This document shows, in pieces, positions 1 through 9,867 of a stretch of DNA of 64,000 nucleotides. The first letter of the stretch is position 1; every line of letters starts with the position of its first letter. The position numbers were made by a program, and so were the translations under genes. This DNA comes from Isochrysis galbana. Taxonomy: Eukaryota > Haptophyta > Isochrysidales > Isochrysidaceae. The stretch covers positions 3,546,299 to 3,610,298 of the forward strand of contig CM030935.1 in NCBI GenBank assembly GCA_018136815.1, written 5' to 3'. The notes beneath the pieces were generated by a model. It saw nothing but the letters and a program-made list of their open reading frames with translations, was not told the DNA's origin and did not search any database.

Positions 1-140
1 ATTTATTTGGTCTCCTTCCATGAGCCCCCCCGCGAGCACCCCGAAAGAGAGGCCCAGAAGCACCACGTACGCGACGAGAACGGCGTCGCCTTGGCTCGGC
101 ATGAGGGCGCGCCCCGAGAGGGCCTCCTTCGACAAGGATT
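1..140 (-). CDS. Partial exon of a possible membrane protein running off the window edge
   Basis: On the minus strand one frame reads without stops from about 140 to 1. It encodes a short polar stretch followed by a hydrophobic segment of about 20 residues (AYVVLLGLSFGVLAGGL) and then acidic residues, as expected for one transmembrane helix and a loop. The frame has an in-frame stop a few codons upstream, so if real this is an internal exon with its splice site near 140. No family is recognised. The shortness and edge position keep confidence low. Confidence 0.3.
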
Positions 141-199
141 CATTGTGGCATTATGGTGACGTTGGTGAACATCTCGAGAAGGCAAGGAGAAAAAAAAAA

Positions 200-387
200 G
201 GATCTGAAGATTCAGGGCTACACACCTAACGCTGCTCGGTCTCTACCTCCACCTAGCGGACATCGCCCTTCTCATCCCCTCCCTCCGTTTCCTCCCCTTC
301 CCCCCCTCGTTCCTTTGTCTTCGGTGTCGGGGGTGCGGCCCTGGTACACTACCATGGGCCCGGTTACGGCCGCTGTCGGGTGGGCGC
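200..387 (-). repeat. Dispersed repeat, CTGAAGATT family (copy 1)
   Basis: An A-run on the plus strand is followed by GATCTGAAGATTCAGGGCTA and then a C/T-rich stretch ending in a GGGCCCGGTT-like block. The same order recurs at 12780-13384 (opposite strand), 23468, 45025 and 63883, with a diverged relative at 50965. Read on the minus strand the element ends in a T-run, like the LINE 3' ends elsewhere in the window, so I treat it as the 3' end of a second non-LTR family. Confidence 0.6.
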
Positions 388-585
388 TTGGGCGAGCTGT
401 GCGACTTTTGGGTGGCCCCCGATTGGCGCGGTCAAGGCGTTGGGAGGACTTTGCTACGGGAAGCGATGCGTGTCGCTCGTGAGCTCCCATCCATCCAGGC
501 CATCAAAGCCGCAATGTCATGGTTGGCGTCGCACGCTGCCTTCCAATTCATAGACGATGATCATATGGTAAAGAGTGAGGAAACG
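388..585 (+). CDS. GNAT acetyltransferase fragment
   Basis: The frame contains VAPDWRGQGVGRTLLREA, which fits motif A of GCN5-related N-acetyltransferases: a beta strand ending in valine, then the R/Q-x-x-G-x-G/A pyrophosphate loop that binds acetyl-CoA, then helix alpha3. It continues through a helical stretch and a HAAFQFI segment that could be the motif B region. The N-terminal half of the fold is not visible; a retroelement 3' end lies directly upstream at 200-387, so the gene may be interrupted or its 5' exons lost. No in-frame ATG precedes the motif, so the start is unknown. It is probably a remnant or internal exon rather than a complete gene. Confidence 0.5.
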
Positions 586-659
586 TCCACTCACGTGAGT
601 GGAGACAAGCGGTTGAACCCCCACCGTAAGTAAGCCGTGCATGTATTATAACCATAGTT

Positions 660-770
660 CAATTAATAGTTGTGTGGATATTTCCTCGCATATTTGGGGC
701 CGTGGCTGGGATATTTCTTGGATATTTTGGATGGATATTTGGGCAAAAATTTGTGGATATTCTGGCCTAC
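660..770. repeat. AT-rich island with GGATATTT units
   Basis: Repeated GGATATTT/GATATTT words in an otherwise GC-rich region. Similar islands occur at 9877-9970, 36040-36130 and 39796-39910. The one at 9877 lies at the edge of a hAT transposase gene, so these may be subterminal repeats of hAT elements or their deletion derivatives. Confidence 0.45.
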
Positions 771-865
771 CACTAAGTCTTAGCAACCTTGGCGGTCTTG
801 GTGGACTTGGAAGTAGTCGCCGGCGGCGTCACGGCCTCGCCGAAGTTGCTACAAAAAGCTCGAGG

Positions 866-1105
866 GCTCAGAGCCACACAAACTAACCCAAACGGGGCGA
901 AAACTAACCACACCTGGACGGACGGCCAGGCGTCGGCACCAGGGCAACTCAGCCACGCGCAGACATGCGACAGAGGGGAGGCCGACACAACGAGGGCAGA
1001 TCTCGTTGGGCAGCTATGACCGATAGACGAGAGAAGACCACAGACGGTCATGGAACATTCGATGACATCGAGAGAAGGTAAGAGAAGAGGGCCGGAGGAG
1101 CATCT
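866..1105. repeat. Dispersed repeat B (copy 1)
   Basis: About 240 bp is clearly similar to 35150-35400: both contain GACGGACGGC, CGCGCAGACATGCGACAGAG, ACAACGAGGGCAGA and a GATGACATC block in the same order. A degenerate C-x-R-G...T...D reading on the plus strand recalls the C-terminal zinc knuckle of LINE ORF2 proteins, but it is too decayed to be sure. From about 1110 to 1560 I see no gene. Confidence 0.55.
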
Positions 1106-1652
1106 CAAGATGCGGAAAGACTTTGTAGGGGTTCGGGTAATAAAACCTCTGACGACATCTAAAGTAATGTTTCACGCAATGCTTCCCGCCTAGAAATAGC
1201 GTAGATAATATCACGATGATAAATATGAAGATGACTCCTTTATTATTTGAAATCAACCCGCGCGGCCGACCCCCTCGTCCCGTGACAAGCAGCAACCCGT
1301 CTGCAACAATTGGACATTGGACCCATAATAGGCATTTGCATCTAGGGACACATTCTTGGGGGTGGTAAAGGTTTGGGGTAGAATTGTATAAGGTGTAGAA
1401 AATGGCAATGGGGGGGTAAAACAAAGGGAACCTCAAGTTGCACCCTCTGCTCCTTTCTTTCGCGGGGCGCGAGTAGGACGGTGGGATATATATATCGTCG
1501 CTCCATCCAGTGCGAAAAAGGCACGACATGCATCCTTCGCCGACCCAAGAGGCGCCTACCTGTCCTTGCCCGAATTTATACCAAGAACGAGCGGTGCGAG
1601 GGGGACGACCCGCATCGCGTTGTTTCGCACCAAACGTTGGCGACTAAAAAAA

Positions 1653-2056
1653 ATGGACATACGGGTAAACATGCCGTCTAAACCTAAACGACTTTTGATT
1701 GCCCTCGCGGTGGTCGTCGCCACCATAGTCGTCGTCACCGTCGTGGCGTTGATACTCACGAAGAAGCAGCCAGACAGATGTAAGGATGTGGATGGAGAGT
1801 GTGCAAACGATGGAGACTGTTGTCACGATCTCGTGTGTTCCGACCAAAAGTCAAAAGGGATGCCGTACGGTCCCACCGTGTATCGAGAAAAGGGGGGGGG
1901 TGCAGTTATGGCGACGAGTGCTGTGAAGGACTTGAGTGCAATGACGATGGAGTGTGTGACACGCCATGCCGCGAGCCAGGGTCGGTGTGCCAAAATAACT
2001 CAGAGTGTTGTGGTGAATACACGTGTTGTCGTGGTACCTGCAGATCTGATGACTGA
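1653..2056 (+). CDS. Type II membrane protein with Cys-rich (knottin-like) ectodomain, two apparent frameshifts
   Basis: The ATG at 1653 opens a short basic segment and a strong hydrophobic helix (LLIALAVVVATIVVVTVVAL), then a Cys-rich region with spacing C-x(5)-G-x-C-x(n)-DCC-x(2)-L-x-C. Two further modules with the same CC pattern (DECCEGLEC, SECCGEYTCC) lie downstream in another frame and end at a stop near 2056. The frame has to change near the AAAAGGGA run at about 1853-1862 and again near the G-run at about 1889-1900. Both are homopolymers, so sequencing error and pseudogenisation are equally possible. The spacing resembles inhibitor-cystine-knot modules; function is unknown and a secreted peptide activity should not be assumed. 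Confidence 0.5.
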
Positions 2057-2409
2057 TTATCAGTTGTCACGGAACAAAGTGAAAGGCGCGCGCACACACC
2101 ACCTCTTGGCGGGGCCTGCATGACCTAGCGTCACCTAACGGGAAGCAACGAGCAACTTGGCGAATGGCTTCATCCCCTCGGCGCCAATCTGGCTGTCCAC
2201 GAGGGGTACCAAATGAAGGCAAACGACCTCCCCCCCCCCCGGCACACACATCACATAACCAAAACAAAACTCAGACGCCGGCATGCCCCCCCCCTTTCCC
2301 CCCCCCACTGTCTTTCCGTTCGGTTCCCTCGCGCGCCGGCCCCTCTTCCCCCCCTTCCCTCTCTCCCTCCCCTCTCCGCCCCCCCTCTCCCCCCGTAAGG
2401 GCGTGGCCA

Positions 2410-3576
2410 ATGCGCATCGTGATTGGGCGGCTGGACCCGCCCAGCGGCGACGCTCCTACCGCTGCGCGCAAGCCGCGTACCGCGCCCTCGCTCAGCCTCG
2501 AGCCGGACGTCCGGCGGAGCAGCGCGAGGCTCAAGTCAGAGGGCGCTGCTGCCTTTGCTCAAGGGGAGCACCAGCGAGCGATCGAGCTGTTCACGATGGC
2601 GATCGAGCTGGGCGGACCGCCGCACTCACTCCATGGAAACTGCTCCATGGCCCACGCTGCGTTGTGCCAGTGGTCGGAGGCACTCGCGAGTGCAGAGCTC
2701 ATGCTGCACTTTTGCAGTCCCGCAACACCACGAGCCACAAAGGCCTTCGGGCATCCGATGCACGAGTTGCCCGACGGAAGGGCGGCGCCCAACGCGAGAA
2801 GTCTGTTGGGGCTGCCCGACGATGTCATTACATACATCTGTAGCCAGCTGGGGCTCGAGGATCTGACGCGTATGCTTCGCACCTGCCGTCGCATCCACCG
2901 GCCGATCCAGGCTGTGTTGCGTTCACGGATGGCAGAGACTTCGTCGGCCAGGAGAGCAAAGGCGCATTACCGACGTGCGTGCGCTCTGATAGGTCTGCAC
3001 CAGTGGGACGCTGCTATCCGTGCCTGCGAGGCTGCAATCCAGCTCCGCCGAATGTCTAGTCCCACCTTGCAACAATTACTCCTCCTTGCGTGTGCCAAAT
3101 GCGCAAAGTATCCTAATGAGAGCTCGGGCGAGGCAGAGATGGACGAGGACGGGCCCGACCACACGAACGCACGCATTAAATTCGACGGTGGCCGTGTAAT
3201 CGACGTAGACTCGTTGCCTTTGACGGACGGGCAAGCTTGCTTAATTTTCATTGCCGCCCTTGCGGGGCAGAGCCGCAAGCTACGGCCCTTGCGCGCCGTT
3301 GTGAAGGGCAAGTTGCTCACAGCCACAAATGCGATCAAGCACCTGCGTCGAGCTGCAGGCGCTCACGCCGATCGCCCATCACGAATTGTGATACAAATCT
3401 TGGGTGACGCAGCACCTTCAGGAAATGGCGGCAGCGGGGCGCATCCTGATGATATTGATTGTCTGGTCAAGCAAACTGGGGTGGAGCGGGACAAGGCAGT
3501 TGCTGCTCTTGTAGAATGTGGCGGGGACCTGCTCCAGGCGATTGCGGAACTGGGCTTGAACGCTAAGACAGTGTGA
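2410..3576 (+). CDS. F-box protein with flanking TPR-like repeats and C-terminal UBA domain
   Basis: The 388-residue protein starts at the ATG at 2410, just after a long C-rich leader. Residues about 38-70 form a TPR-like helix pair (SEGAAAFAQGEHQRAIELF). Residues about 130-165 match an F-box (LLGLPDDVITYICSQLGLED followed by LTRMLRTCRRIH), the Skp1-binding helix bundle of SCF ubiquitin ligases. Residues about 180-210 form another TPR-like pair (AKAHYRRACALIGLHQWDAA). The last 40 residues (DDIDCLVKQTGVERDKAVAA, then LVECGGDLLQAIAELGL) closely resemble the UBA domain of nascent-polypeptide-associated complex alpha. The likely role is a substrate adaptor of an SCF ligase with a ubiquitin- or ribosome-linked UBA; that role is inference. 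No introns are evident. Confidence 0.75.
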   Translation: MRIVIGRLDPPSGDAPTAARKPRTAPSLSLEPDVRRSSARLKSEGAAAFAQGEHQRAIELFTMAIELGGPPHSLHGNCSMAHAALCQWSEALASAELMLHFCSPATPRATKAFGHPMHELPDGRAAPNARSLLGLPDDVITYICSQLGLEDLTRMLRTCRRIHRPIQAVLRSRMAETSSARRAKAHYRRACALIGLHQWDAAIRACEAAIQLRRMSSPTLQQLLLLACAKCAKYPNESSGEAEMDEDGPDHTNARIKFDGGRVIDVDSLPLTDGQACLIFIAALAGQSRKLRPLRAVVKGKLLTATNAIKHLRRAAGAHADRPSRIVIQILGDAAPSGNGGSGAHPDDIDCLVKQTGVERDKAVAALVECGGDLLQAIAELGLNAKTV

Positions 3577-4439
3577 TGTGCACAGCTAGCAGACACGTTC
3601 TGTGGTGAGCTGGGTGGAGCTGTGGCTGTGGTGTGGCACGGTGTGGATGGCAGATGAGATGTAGCATGAGATGCATGGCTCATCCGGGGCATGGGGGGCG
3701 AGCGCTGGGGGACCGGGGGAGCGCGCGGGGACGAGGCCGAAGACACTGGCGCACACTCGGCCATCGCGGAGCACTGCAGCACGGGGACAGACGAGGAGCG
3801 GACGGGAGGGGCACGGAGGGCGCTCAGGCGACGACCCAAAGCGTATACGTAGGAAAGGAGCGAATGCGTGGGAGCATAGCACGATACTAGGCCACGCGAG
3901 AGGCGGGAATATTAAAAGGTTTTTTTTTCATGGGGACTGGTGGGGCGCCCTCGGCGGGGGGGCCGAAAGAAGGAGAGGGGAGCCGCGCCGGCGTGCTCCA
4001 TGGCAACCAAGTATAAACTTAGTTCTCATCGGGGATGTGAATATGGAATATGAATATGGTCGCACACCAGCCGTTTCGAAAGACACATCGTTCCACAGCT
4101 GACTCTTCTACTCGTTCCGAATGAGTTTTTCATATGTGGAGCGTCTCGCGTCTCAACTCGCAACTCGGCACTTCGCGGTGGTACCCCAACCGTTAAAATT
4201 ATTTACTACTCACCGCACACGCGGCCGCGGACCCACTACTTTTTTCATGCACCAAACGCTTTGCACACCCCCACTCCCGCGGCCCTTCTCCCCCCGCTAT
4301 CAGGCGACTCCCCCCGTGCACTACTAGGGGGATAGGGGTGAAGGGCTTAGATATGGTCCGGTGTCCCGCACCCCCCCCACCCCCCGTGATCCGTTCTCCC
4401 CTTCCTGCCCTATGCCTACGGGCTGGCGGCGGCCTCAGC
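3577..4439. other. Intergenic region with retroelement ends
   Basis: No gene recognised. It includes the F-box gene 3' flank, a LINE 3' end on the plus strand at about 3885-3930 (GGCGGGAATATTAAAAGG plus a T-run), and the terminal block of the family A repeat ending AACCAAGTATAAACTTAGTT at about 4003-4022. A purine/pyrimidine-rich stretch follows to 4439. Confidence 0.5.
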
Positions 4440-5122
4440 CCCGACTTATCTTGTAAAAAAACCTTTTAAAATTCTCGCCTCGTGCGTGGCCGTGGGGTTA
4501 ACTACTGTAGCCACGCCCATTTCCCTTCATCTCCCTCACTTCCCGCCTTGCGGCGACTCCCCTCGTGCTCTACTTAGGGGCCCAGGTTGCGGGGGTGGCT
4601 GGGTTGGGCGGGGTGAACCGGCCCCCGGCCCCCGGTGGTCTGTTCTCGCCTTCCTCTTGTGCCTCCGGGTGGCCCGTTAGAACTGTTTTAGGGACGCGGG
4701 TAGCTCGTCATCGGTGAGTTGTCTTTCGCTTGTGTCGCTTTTGCTTTCGTGTGGGTTGTATTCGGGGAGGGAGGTGTGCTATGACCTCAGGCGAGTCTCT
4801 CGGCGAGGCCGAGTGCTGTCGCCACGAGGCCGAGGTTGCACCAGGGAAGTGAACCTTATCAGCGTGGATTCTAGAGTTGGTATGTAGTGATATTCGTATG
4901 ACTCGAATTCTATACTCTGTAAAAGTCTCTTATTATGTATCTCCAAGCTATTATGTAGAGAGTTTTCAAGCTGTCGGGGGTAGTCGCGTTCGGGTATGCA
5001 AATAGTCTATCTTTCGTTTTCTGCTTTCTTGACCTATTTGCGTTTGGGGTATAGTCGGCGATTGCATCTATGGCGTCGAAGATTTTCCTCGTCGCGGGGC
5101 ACCACCCGACTTATCTTGTAAA
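4440..5122 (-). mobile_element. 5'-truncated LINE copy flanked by an 18-bp target-site duplication
   Basis: CCCGACTTATCTTGTAAA occurs at 4440-4457 and again at 5105-5122. Between them, on the minus strand, is sequence homologous to the C-terminal coding end and 3' UTR of the LINE at 51490-56000. For example, ATTATGTATCTCCAAGCTAT at about 4932 matches the region near 52137, and TCGTGCTCTACTTAGGGGCC matches near 51610. The element's 3' end is GGCGAGAATTTTAAAAGGTTTT, merging into the Ts of the target. The 5' break corresponds to about 52300 of the long copy. This is a classic truncated target-primed reverse-transcription product. Confidence 0.88.
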
Positions 5123-5139
5123 CAGGTGCGGGACTTACC

Positions 5140-5530
5140 TATTCTTCGGTGGGCGGAGCAAGAGCTTCGCCCACCCCCTTCTCCGCGCTCTCTCTCCTCT
5201 CTCCTGCGGCACGCGCGATGGCGCGCCTGCGGCAGGCCTGCCTCCAGGTACCAGGTGCCCTCTGGCGACCCCTGGAGGCTCTTGGAGGCCAGCTCAGGGG
5301 CTCAGGGGGCAGAGGAGGCTGGGGCTGGGCCATGGCCCCCCCTGCCTCTCCCTCGCTGGCGCTCCTGAGTCTCAGGGGGCCCCAGGCTGCACCTGTCCGC
5401 CTGTCGAACGGGAACAGGGGGGGAGGAGGGGTTGGAGCAATGGACTGGCCACGCCGGGCCAGGACGAGCGAATCAGGCGAGCCGGTGGGGGAGGGCGAGT
5501 GGGTCAGTAGGGCAATTAAAATTAAAATGT
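5140..5530 (+). repeat. Hairpin-headed repeat family A (copy 1)
   Basis: The copy starts with a potential hairpin (GGGCGGAGCAAGAGCTTCGCCC), then a CTCTCTCCT/CTGCGGC block, a GCGCG..CTGCGGC block, a CAG/CTC-rich middle with repeated CAGGGGGC words, and ends near CGAGTGGGTCAGTAGGGC. The order of blocks is the same as at 5860, 25128 and 34198. It has no coding capacity that I trust and is probably a SINE-like or other non-autonomous element. Confidence 0.5.
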
Positions 5531-5859
5531 TATATCCTAGCCAACCCCACTAGCTAATTGGACACAACTTTTCAGCCCCGGACTCCCGCCATGCCTGGCG
5601 AGCCAGGTGTCCGAGTGGTACCGGGGGGGGGGCATTGCCCCCTCCCCTCGATATTTGTCCTCCCCCCAGTGCAAGCACCGACCCTACGCACCCCAGCACA
5701 CCCTCTCCTCGAGGCCACGCTGGGGGAAAACCCCTTTCGGGTAAAACAACGCAGGGGGGGGGGGGGCAATCGTGAGTTTAGGGGCCTAGAGCGCTAATCT
5801 CCCTCGCCCGAGCGAGTGGCCGCGGCGAGCCGCGGCCCTTCCCTCCTGGCTCTGGCGCC
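5531..5859. other. Spacer between repeats
   Basis: G-runs and C-rich sequence; no gene or recognisable element seen. Confidence 0.4.
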
Positions 5860-6520
5860 CCCGTCTTCTCTTACCCAAACGGGGCGAGAAGACACGTAAA
5901 TGCCGGAGGGGAGAGCTGCCGCTCCCCCCTCCCCTCCCTCTTCCCTTTTCCTCCTCTCTTCCCTGCGGCCTGCGGCGGGGCCCATGGCGCGCGCCTGCGG
6001 CCCCTCGCTCAGGTCCCCAGATGGCCTGCAGGGCCTGGGAGCACAGCTCAGGGGGCAGGTGAGGCTGGGGCATGGCCCTGGCCCCTCCTGCCTCTCCCTC
6101 GCTGGCGCTCCGAGCCCCTGCGGGTCGACTGGAGCTGGCTGGGGGGTCCTGAACAGGGGGGCCCAGGGGGAGGAGGGGCTGGTCAGAGGAATGGGCAGGC
6201 CACGACGGGCCAGGGCGGGCGAGTCAGGCGTGCCTGTGGGGAGAGGAATGGGTCAGTAGGGCTGTGTGCTCCTGGCAAGCCATCAGGCGTGCCAGGAGAG
6301 TGAGTGGTTCCTCCCCCATGGCAGGGGAGGAGTGGAGAGAGAGGGGGGCTCGTGCCCCCCCCATGGGCGAACTAAGTATAAACTTAGTTGAGTGGGTCAG
6401 TAGGGCAGTAGGCATGCCAGGAGGATGGGTGGTTCCTCCCCCACGGCAGGGGAGGAGGGAGGAGTGGAGAGGGGGGGGGCTCATGCCCCCCCATGGGCGA
6501 ACCAAGAATAAACTTAGTAC
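5860..6520 (+). repeat. Hairpin-headed repeat family A (copy 2) with tandem terminal unit
   Basis: The 5' hairpin is CGTCTTCTCTTACCC...GGGCGAGAAGACACG. After the common middle, the terminal unit (GTGGGTCAGTAGGG ... CCCATGGGCGAAC ... AAGTATAAACTTAGT) occurs twice in tandem, at about 6250-6387 and 6388-6519, period about 133 bp. From 6521 to 6870 I see no gene. Confidence 0.55.
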
Positions 6521-6870
6521 TACTAGTAGTTGTAGTTGTGGTACCAACCTTTAAGTGGGGGAGGCAGGAACGTTCGTCCGCTTCACAGCGCGGGGGGGGG
6601 GGGGACTCTGCTTTTTCCTAAGCTCCATAAGGGGCCTCAAATCTCAAGAGACCATGAGACGATGGACCACGGACACCCCCACCCCACCCTCACTAGGTTT
6701 ACAAAGACTCCAGATCTCTCTTGCTCCACAATTGAATATCACGAGCACCATCAAACACTGCCGCCCGCAATAAAGATCGAAAGGCAGGAGGTGGCATGGG
6801 CCCATGATGACCACGAAGAGAAGCAATGGCATATGGATTGATCTAGCGACCATGCCGCGGGATGCAGCCA

Positions 6871-9066
6871 TCACAGGCCGACAAGCTTCTCAGATAACTC
6901 CCAAAGCCGCTGCTGAGTCTCACGCTGCTGTGCCTCAGGTGAAGCTGGATGTACGGCGAGTTGGTGCTTTCCTGGAGGGTAGGAGTCATACCTGCGCGCG
7001 GACAAGGTCAGTGTGTCGGCTCTTCATGACTGAAAAAACTCGCTGCTTTCCTACAACCACGGTATGAATATTCCATGCATCGCACAGCCGATGTGAGGAC
7101 CGAGTACATGAAGTGCCGCATAACATGTCCCCAACCGCCAGAGCAGGTGGCACACAAAATTGACCATGTAAGTCTACGCGATGCTGAGCCCGAAACGAAG
7201 GGGTGCAGCTGGGTCTCACCACGCGCCGGTGACCCCGTTCACAGCCTGGTCGACAGCCAAATACGCGAGTGCAGATCCGCCGAATTCGTTCGATTCGGCA
7301 ACGCCGACAATCTTCGTGATTTGGTTGAAGATGGTCGCGAAAACCTTGTTCTGCAAAAGCAGTTTGATTTGGGTAGAGCGATGCACTTCAGCTGTGTGGG
7401 CTATGCGAGATGGAACTCACAAAAGCACAGCATGTGGTAGCGCATCACGGAAACTCGGACATGTTAAGAGGAGGCTTTATGAAAATATGGGAAGATAGCT
7501 TCAAGCTCGGGGCGCTACTCTCCTGATTGCGGAAGAAACCATTAGGATCGGCGATCAGACCCGGAGAGAAGGCATTGACAGTAATGCCCTTGGGGCCCAA
7601 GCGCCGAGCTGCTTCAGCCATAAAGCACATGTTGCAGAGCTTTGAATCCTTGTAAGCCTTGTCTGGGTCATACTCGCAACCTGACGGGAGGGGAAACGGC
7701 TCTCTCCCGGTCTTTCCCCCTCCCCCCCCCCCCCCCGCGCGCCAAATCTCCCGCGCCCAACTTCCCATCCCTCGCCCGCGCAGGTGTGGCCCTCACTCCA
7801 CTAAATTCCAACGTGTCAATTCCCACCGCAAGTGGCGCGTAGAAGTTCTTCTATGCAAATGGCCTCTAGTTAGAAGACCATCTGCCGCACGATCATCGAA
7901 TCACCGCTGGCGGTTCATGTGTTCGGAGGTCTAGACTTACCGTCAACCATAGTGAAAGATGGTCCAGATGCTAGGCCTGACAAGTCGCCCAAAGTGGCAG
8001 GCGCGCCGACATTGCCGCCGCCCGATTCAGGGTCGTGGACGGGAGATGCAGTCACTACAAGTCGCCCGCCCTTGGACGACGCGAGCGCCGGCGTGAGCAA
8101 CTGTGAAAAAGGAGTGCAGACAGTGTTTGATCACTAAGTGCAGAGTCAGGCCGCACATCCTTTCTAAAGCTACAAGCGCCGGCGCAGCTCCACACGCAAA
8201 GGCGGCACATATTAATGTGCAACACCTCCTCCGCCCTCACCTGCGAGAGGTAGAAATGCCCCAGATGATTCACGCCGATTGTCTCCTCAAAGCCGTCGTC
8301 AGTCCGATAAATGGTCGTTTCACCTTGCCCGTGAGCCTACGAGTGATTGCAGCGCCTGGCCTCACCTTCAACGCGCACGCCAAGCGTACGAGGCATCGAG
8401 GGAGGCACGGGCAGCATTTTGCCATATCCACATATCCACACCAATCGTGCACGCGGGCTGCTCGTGGCACTCGATCTGCATGCATGAGGCACACCGCCCA
8501 CGCAAGCATTCGTAGTACTGGGTGTTATCTTGCGGATTGGGTCGACAGCCCTCGCGTACCAGGCCAGCATTGAGTACGAGCGAGTCAAGAGGCTTCCCGT
8601 TCATCGTATTGGCAAATGAACGGATCGAAGCCAGACTGGCCAGGTCGCACTGCGCGCCGCGCGCTGAGCCGCCAGTGCGCTGCATGTTCGCCTTTGCGAA
8701 CTTCATGCAGGCGTCTGCCGCAGCGGCGGCCTTGGCCTCGGTCCGGCACGCGAGCACGACGCGGTGTCCGGCGGCGGTGAGTAGCTTAGCGCCAGCTAGT
8801 CCGACCCCCGAGTTGGCCCCTGTGATGACTACGTCGCGAGGTGGCGAATTTGCGAGTCCTGAGAGGAGTGTCGCCATCGGGACAATCTGCGAGAGCTGCG
8901 GCTCTGCCAAAGCAAGTGAGGGAAGGGGCAGGGCGGCGAGCGCGCCGGCCTGTTGGATTGCCGCGCGCCGTCCTAGCCGACCACTCGGCGCAACCGCCGC
9001 CTCGCAGCACGACAGCAGAGAGACGAAGAGAGGCAGGAGAGGCAGGAGAGCAGGCCGAGCAGACAT
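6871..9066 (-). CDS. Plastid-targeted LPOR-like short-chain dehydrogenase/reductase, six exons
   Basis: Exons on the minus strand: 9066-8502, 8323-8241, 8100-7941, 7680-7523, 7350-7220 and 6991-6871. Phases agree throughout and give about 405 residues. The N-terminus is a hydrophobic signal peptide followed by GRLGRRAAIQQAG and a second hydrophobic run ending ALA, as in a signal plus transit plus twin-arginine thylakoid leader. Then come TGANSGVG (Rossmann NADPH site), LVLNAGL, GVNHLGHFYL, the catalytic YKDSK, and a C-terminus RLWELSEKLVGL very like light-dependent protochlorophyllide oxidoreductase. It may be a true LPOR or an LPOR-like paralogue of unknown substrate. The exon 1/2 junction is the least certain. 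The intron after exon 4 seems to start with GA, not GT. An upstream in-frame start at 9117 is possible. Confidence 0.8.
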
Positions 9067-9301
9067 CGTCGGGCGAGAGAGACTGCGACGAGAGAGCGGG
9101 TCTCTCTCGGGAAACAAGCGCCCGGGAGGAGGACCACGCGATATGAGGGAAAAGGAGCCGAAGATTCTTAAAAGAGTTCCGGCGTGACAGTGAGCGGTAC
9201 TTACGAGACGGAGAGGAAGCTGTCGAGAGAGTCAGCGAGCCCCTCTTACGGTATTATGATTAGCTGTGGCAGCCTCATAACTAACTTCATATATGTTACT
9301 T

Positions 9302-9828
9302 TACCCCCAAGAAAGTGGAAGCCGTCTCGAAAATCGACCCTACCCAAATCAACTCGATCGAAGCCGTCCGTTCTTTCCTTGGATTGTGCTCGTACTACCG
9401 CCGTTTTATACGTCGTTTTGCGATCCGTGCAGCGCCGTTAACCGCTCTCACGCGGAAAGGGTGCGATGTCCCGGTCGAGTCGCAAACTGAAGCCTGTCGC
9501 CAGGCTATCGAAGATCTCAAGCAAGCTATCTGTGAAGAACCCGTACTTGCACCTCCTCGAGACGACCGTCCTTTCCTCGTTAAGACCGACGGTGCTAGCA
9601 AGCTCGGCATCGCCGGCGTCCTTGCTCAGAAGGACGATGAAGGGAGAGAGCGCGTCGTTGCATACTACGGTCGTAGTTTGAGTCCGGCTGAGCGCCATTG
9701 GACAGTTACTGAAATCGAACTTCTAGCAGCGCTAGAATCGATCCGAAATTGGAGGCCTTATCTCTGGGGTCGCCACTTAACCCTCGTCGTAGACCATTCA
9801 GCTTTGCGCTGGCTTCACACTAATCTTA
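9302..9828 (+). mobile_element. Ty3/gypsy fragment: reverse transcriptase thumb and RNase H
   Basis: One open frame reads KVEAVSKIDPTQ, then the RT connection motif VRSFLGLCSYYRRFI, then RNase H with VLAPPRDDRPFLVKTDGAS, GIAGVLAQ, AYYGRSLSPAERHWTVTEIE (catalytic D and E of RNase H) and LTLVVDHSALRWL. This is the standard order of chromovirus/gypsy pol. The frame stops where a family A terminus begins at 9829, so the element is truncated on both sides. Confidence 0.88.
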
Positions 9829-9867
9829 TGATTGGTCGCCATGGAGGGGGGCCTCGCGCCCCCCCCA
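9829..9867 (-). repeat. Terminus of family A repeat
   Basis: TTATGATTGGTCGCCATGGA followed by GGGGGGCCTCGCGCCCC is the reverse complement of the family A 3' block. The same sequence begins the copy at 63611. It sits directly between the gypsy RNase H fragment and the hAT element. Confidence 0.5.
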
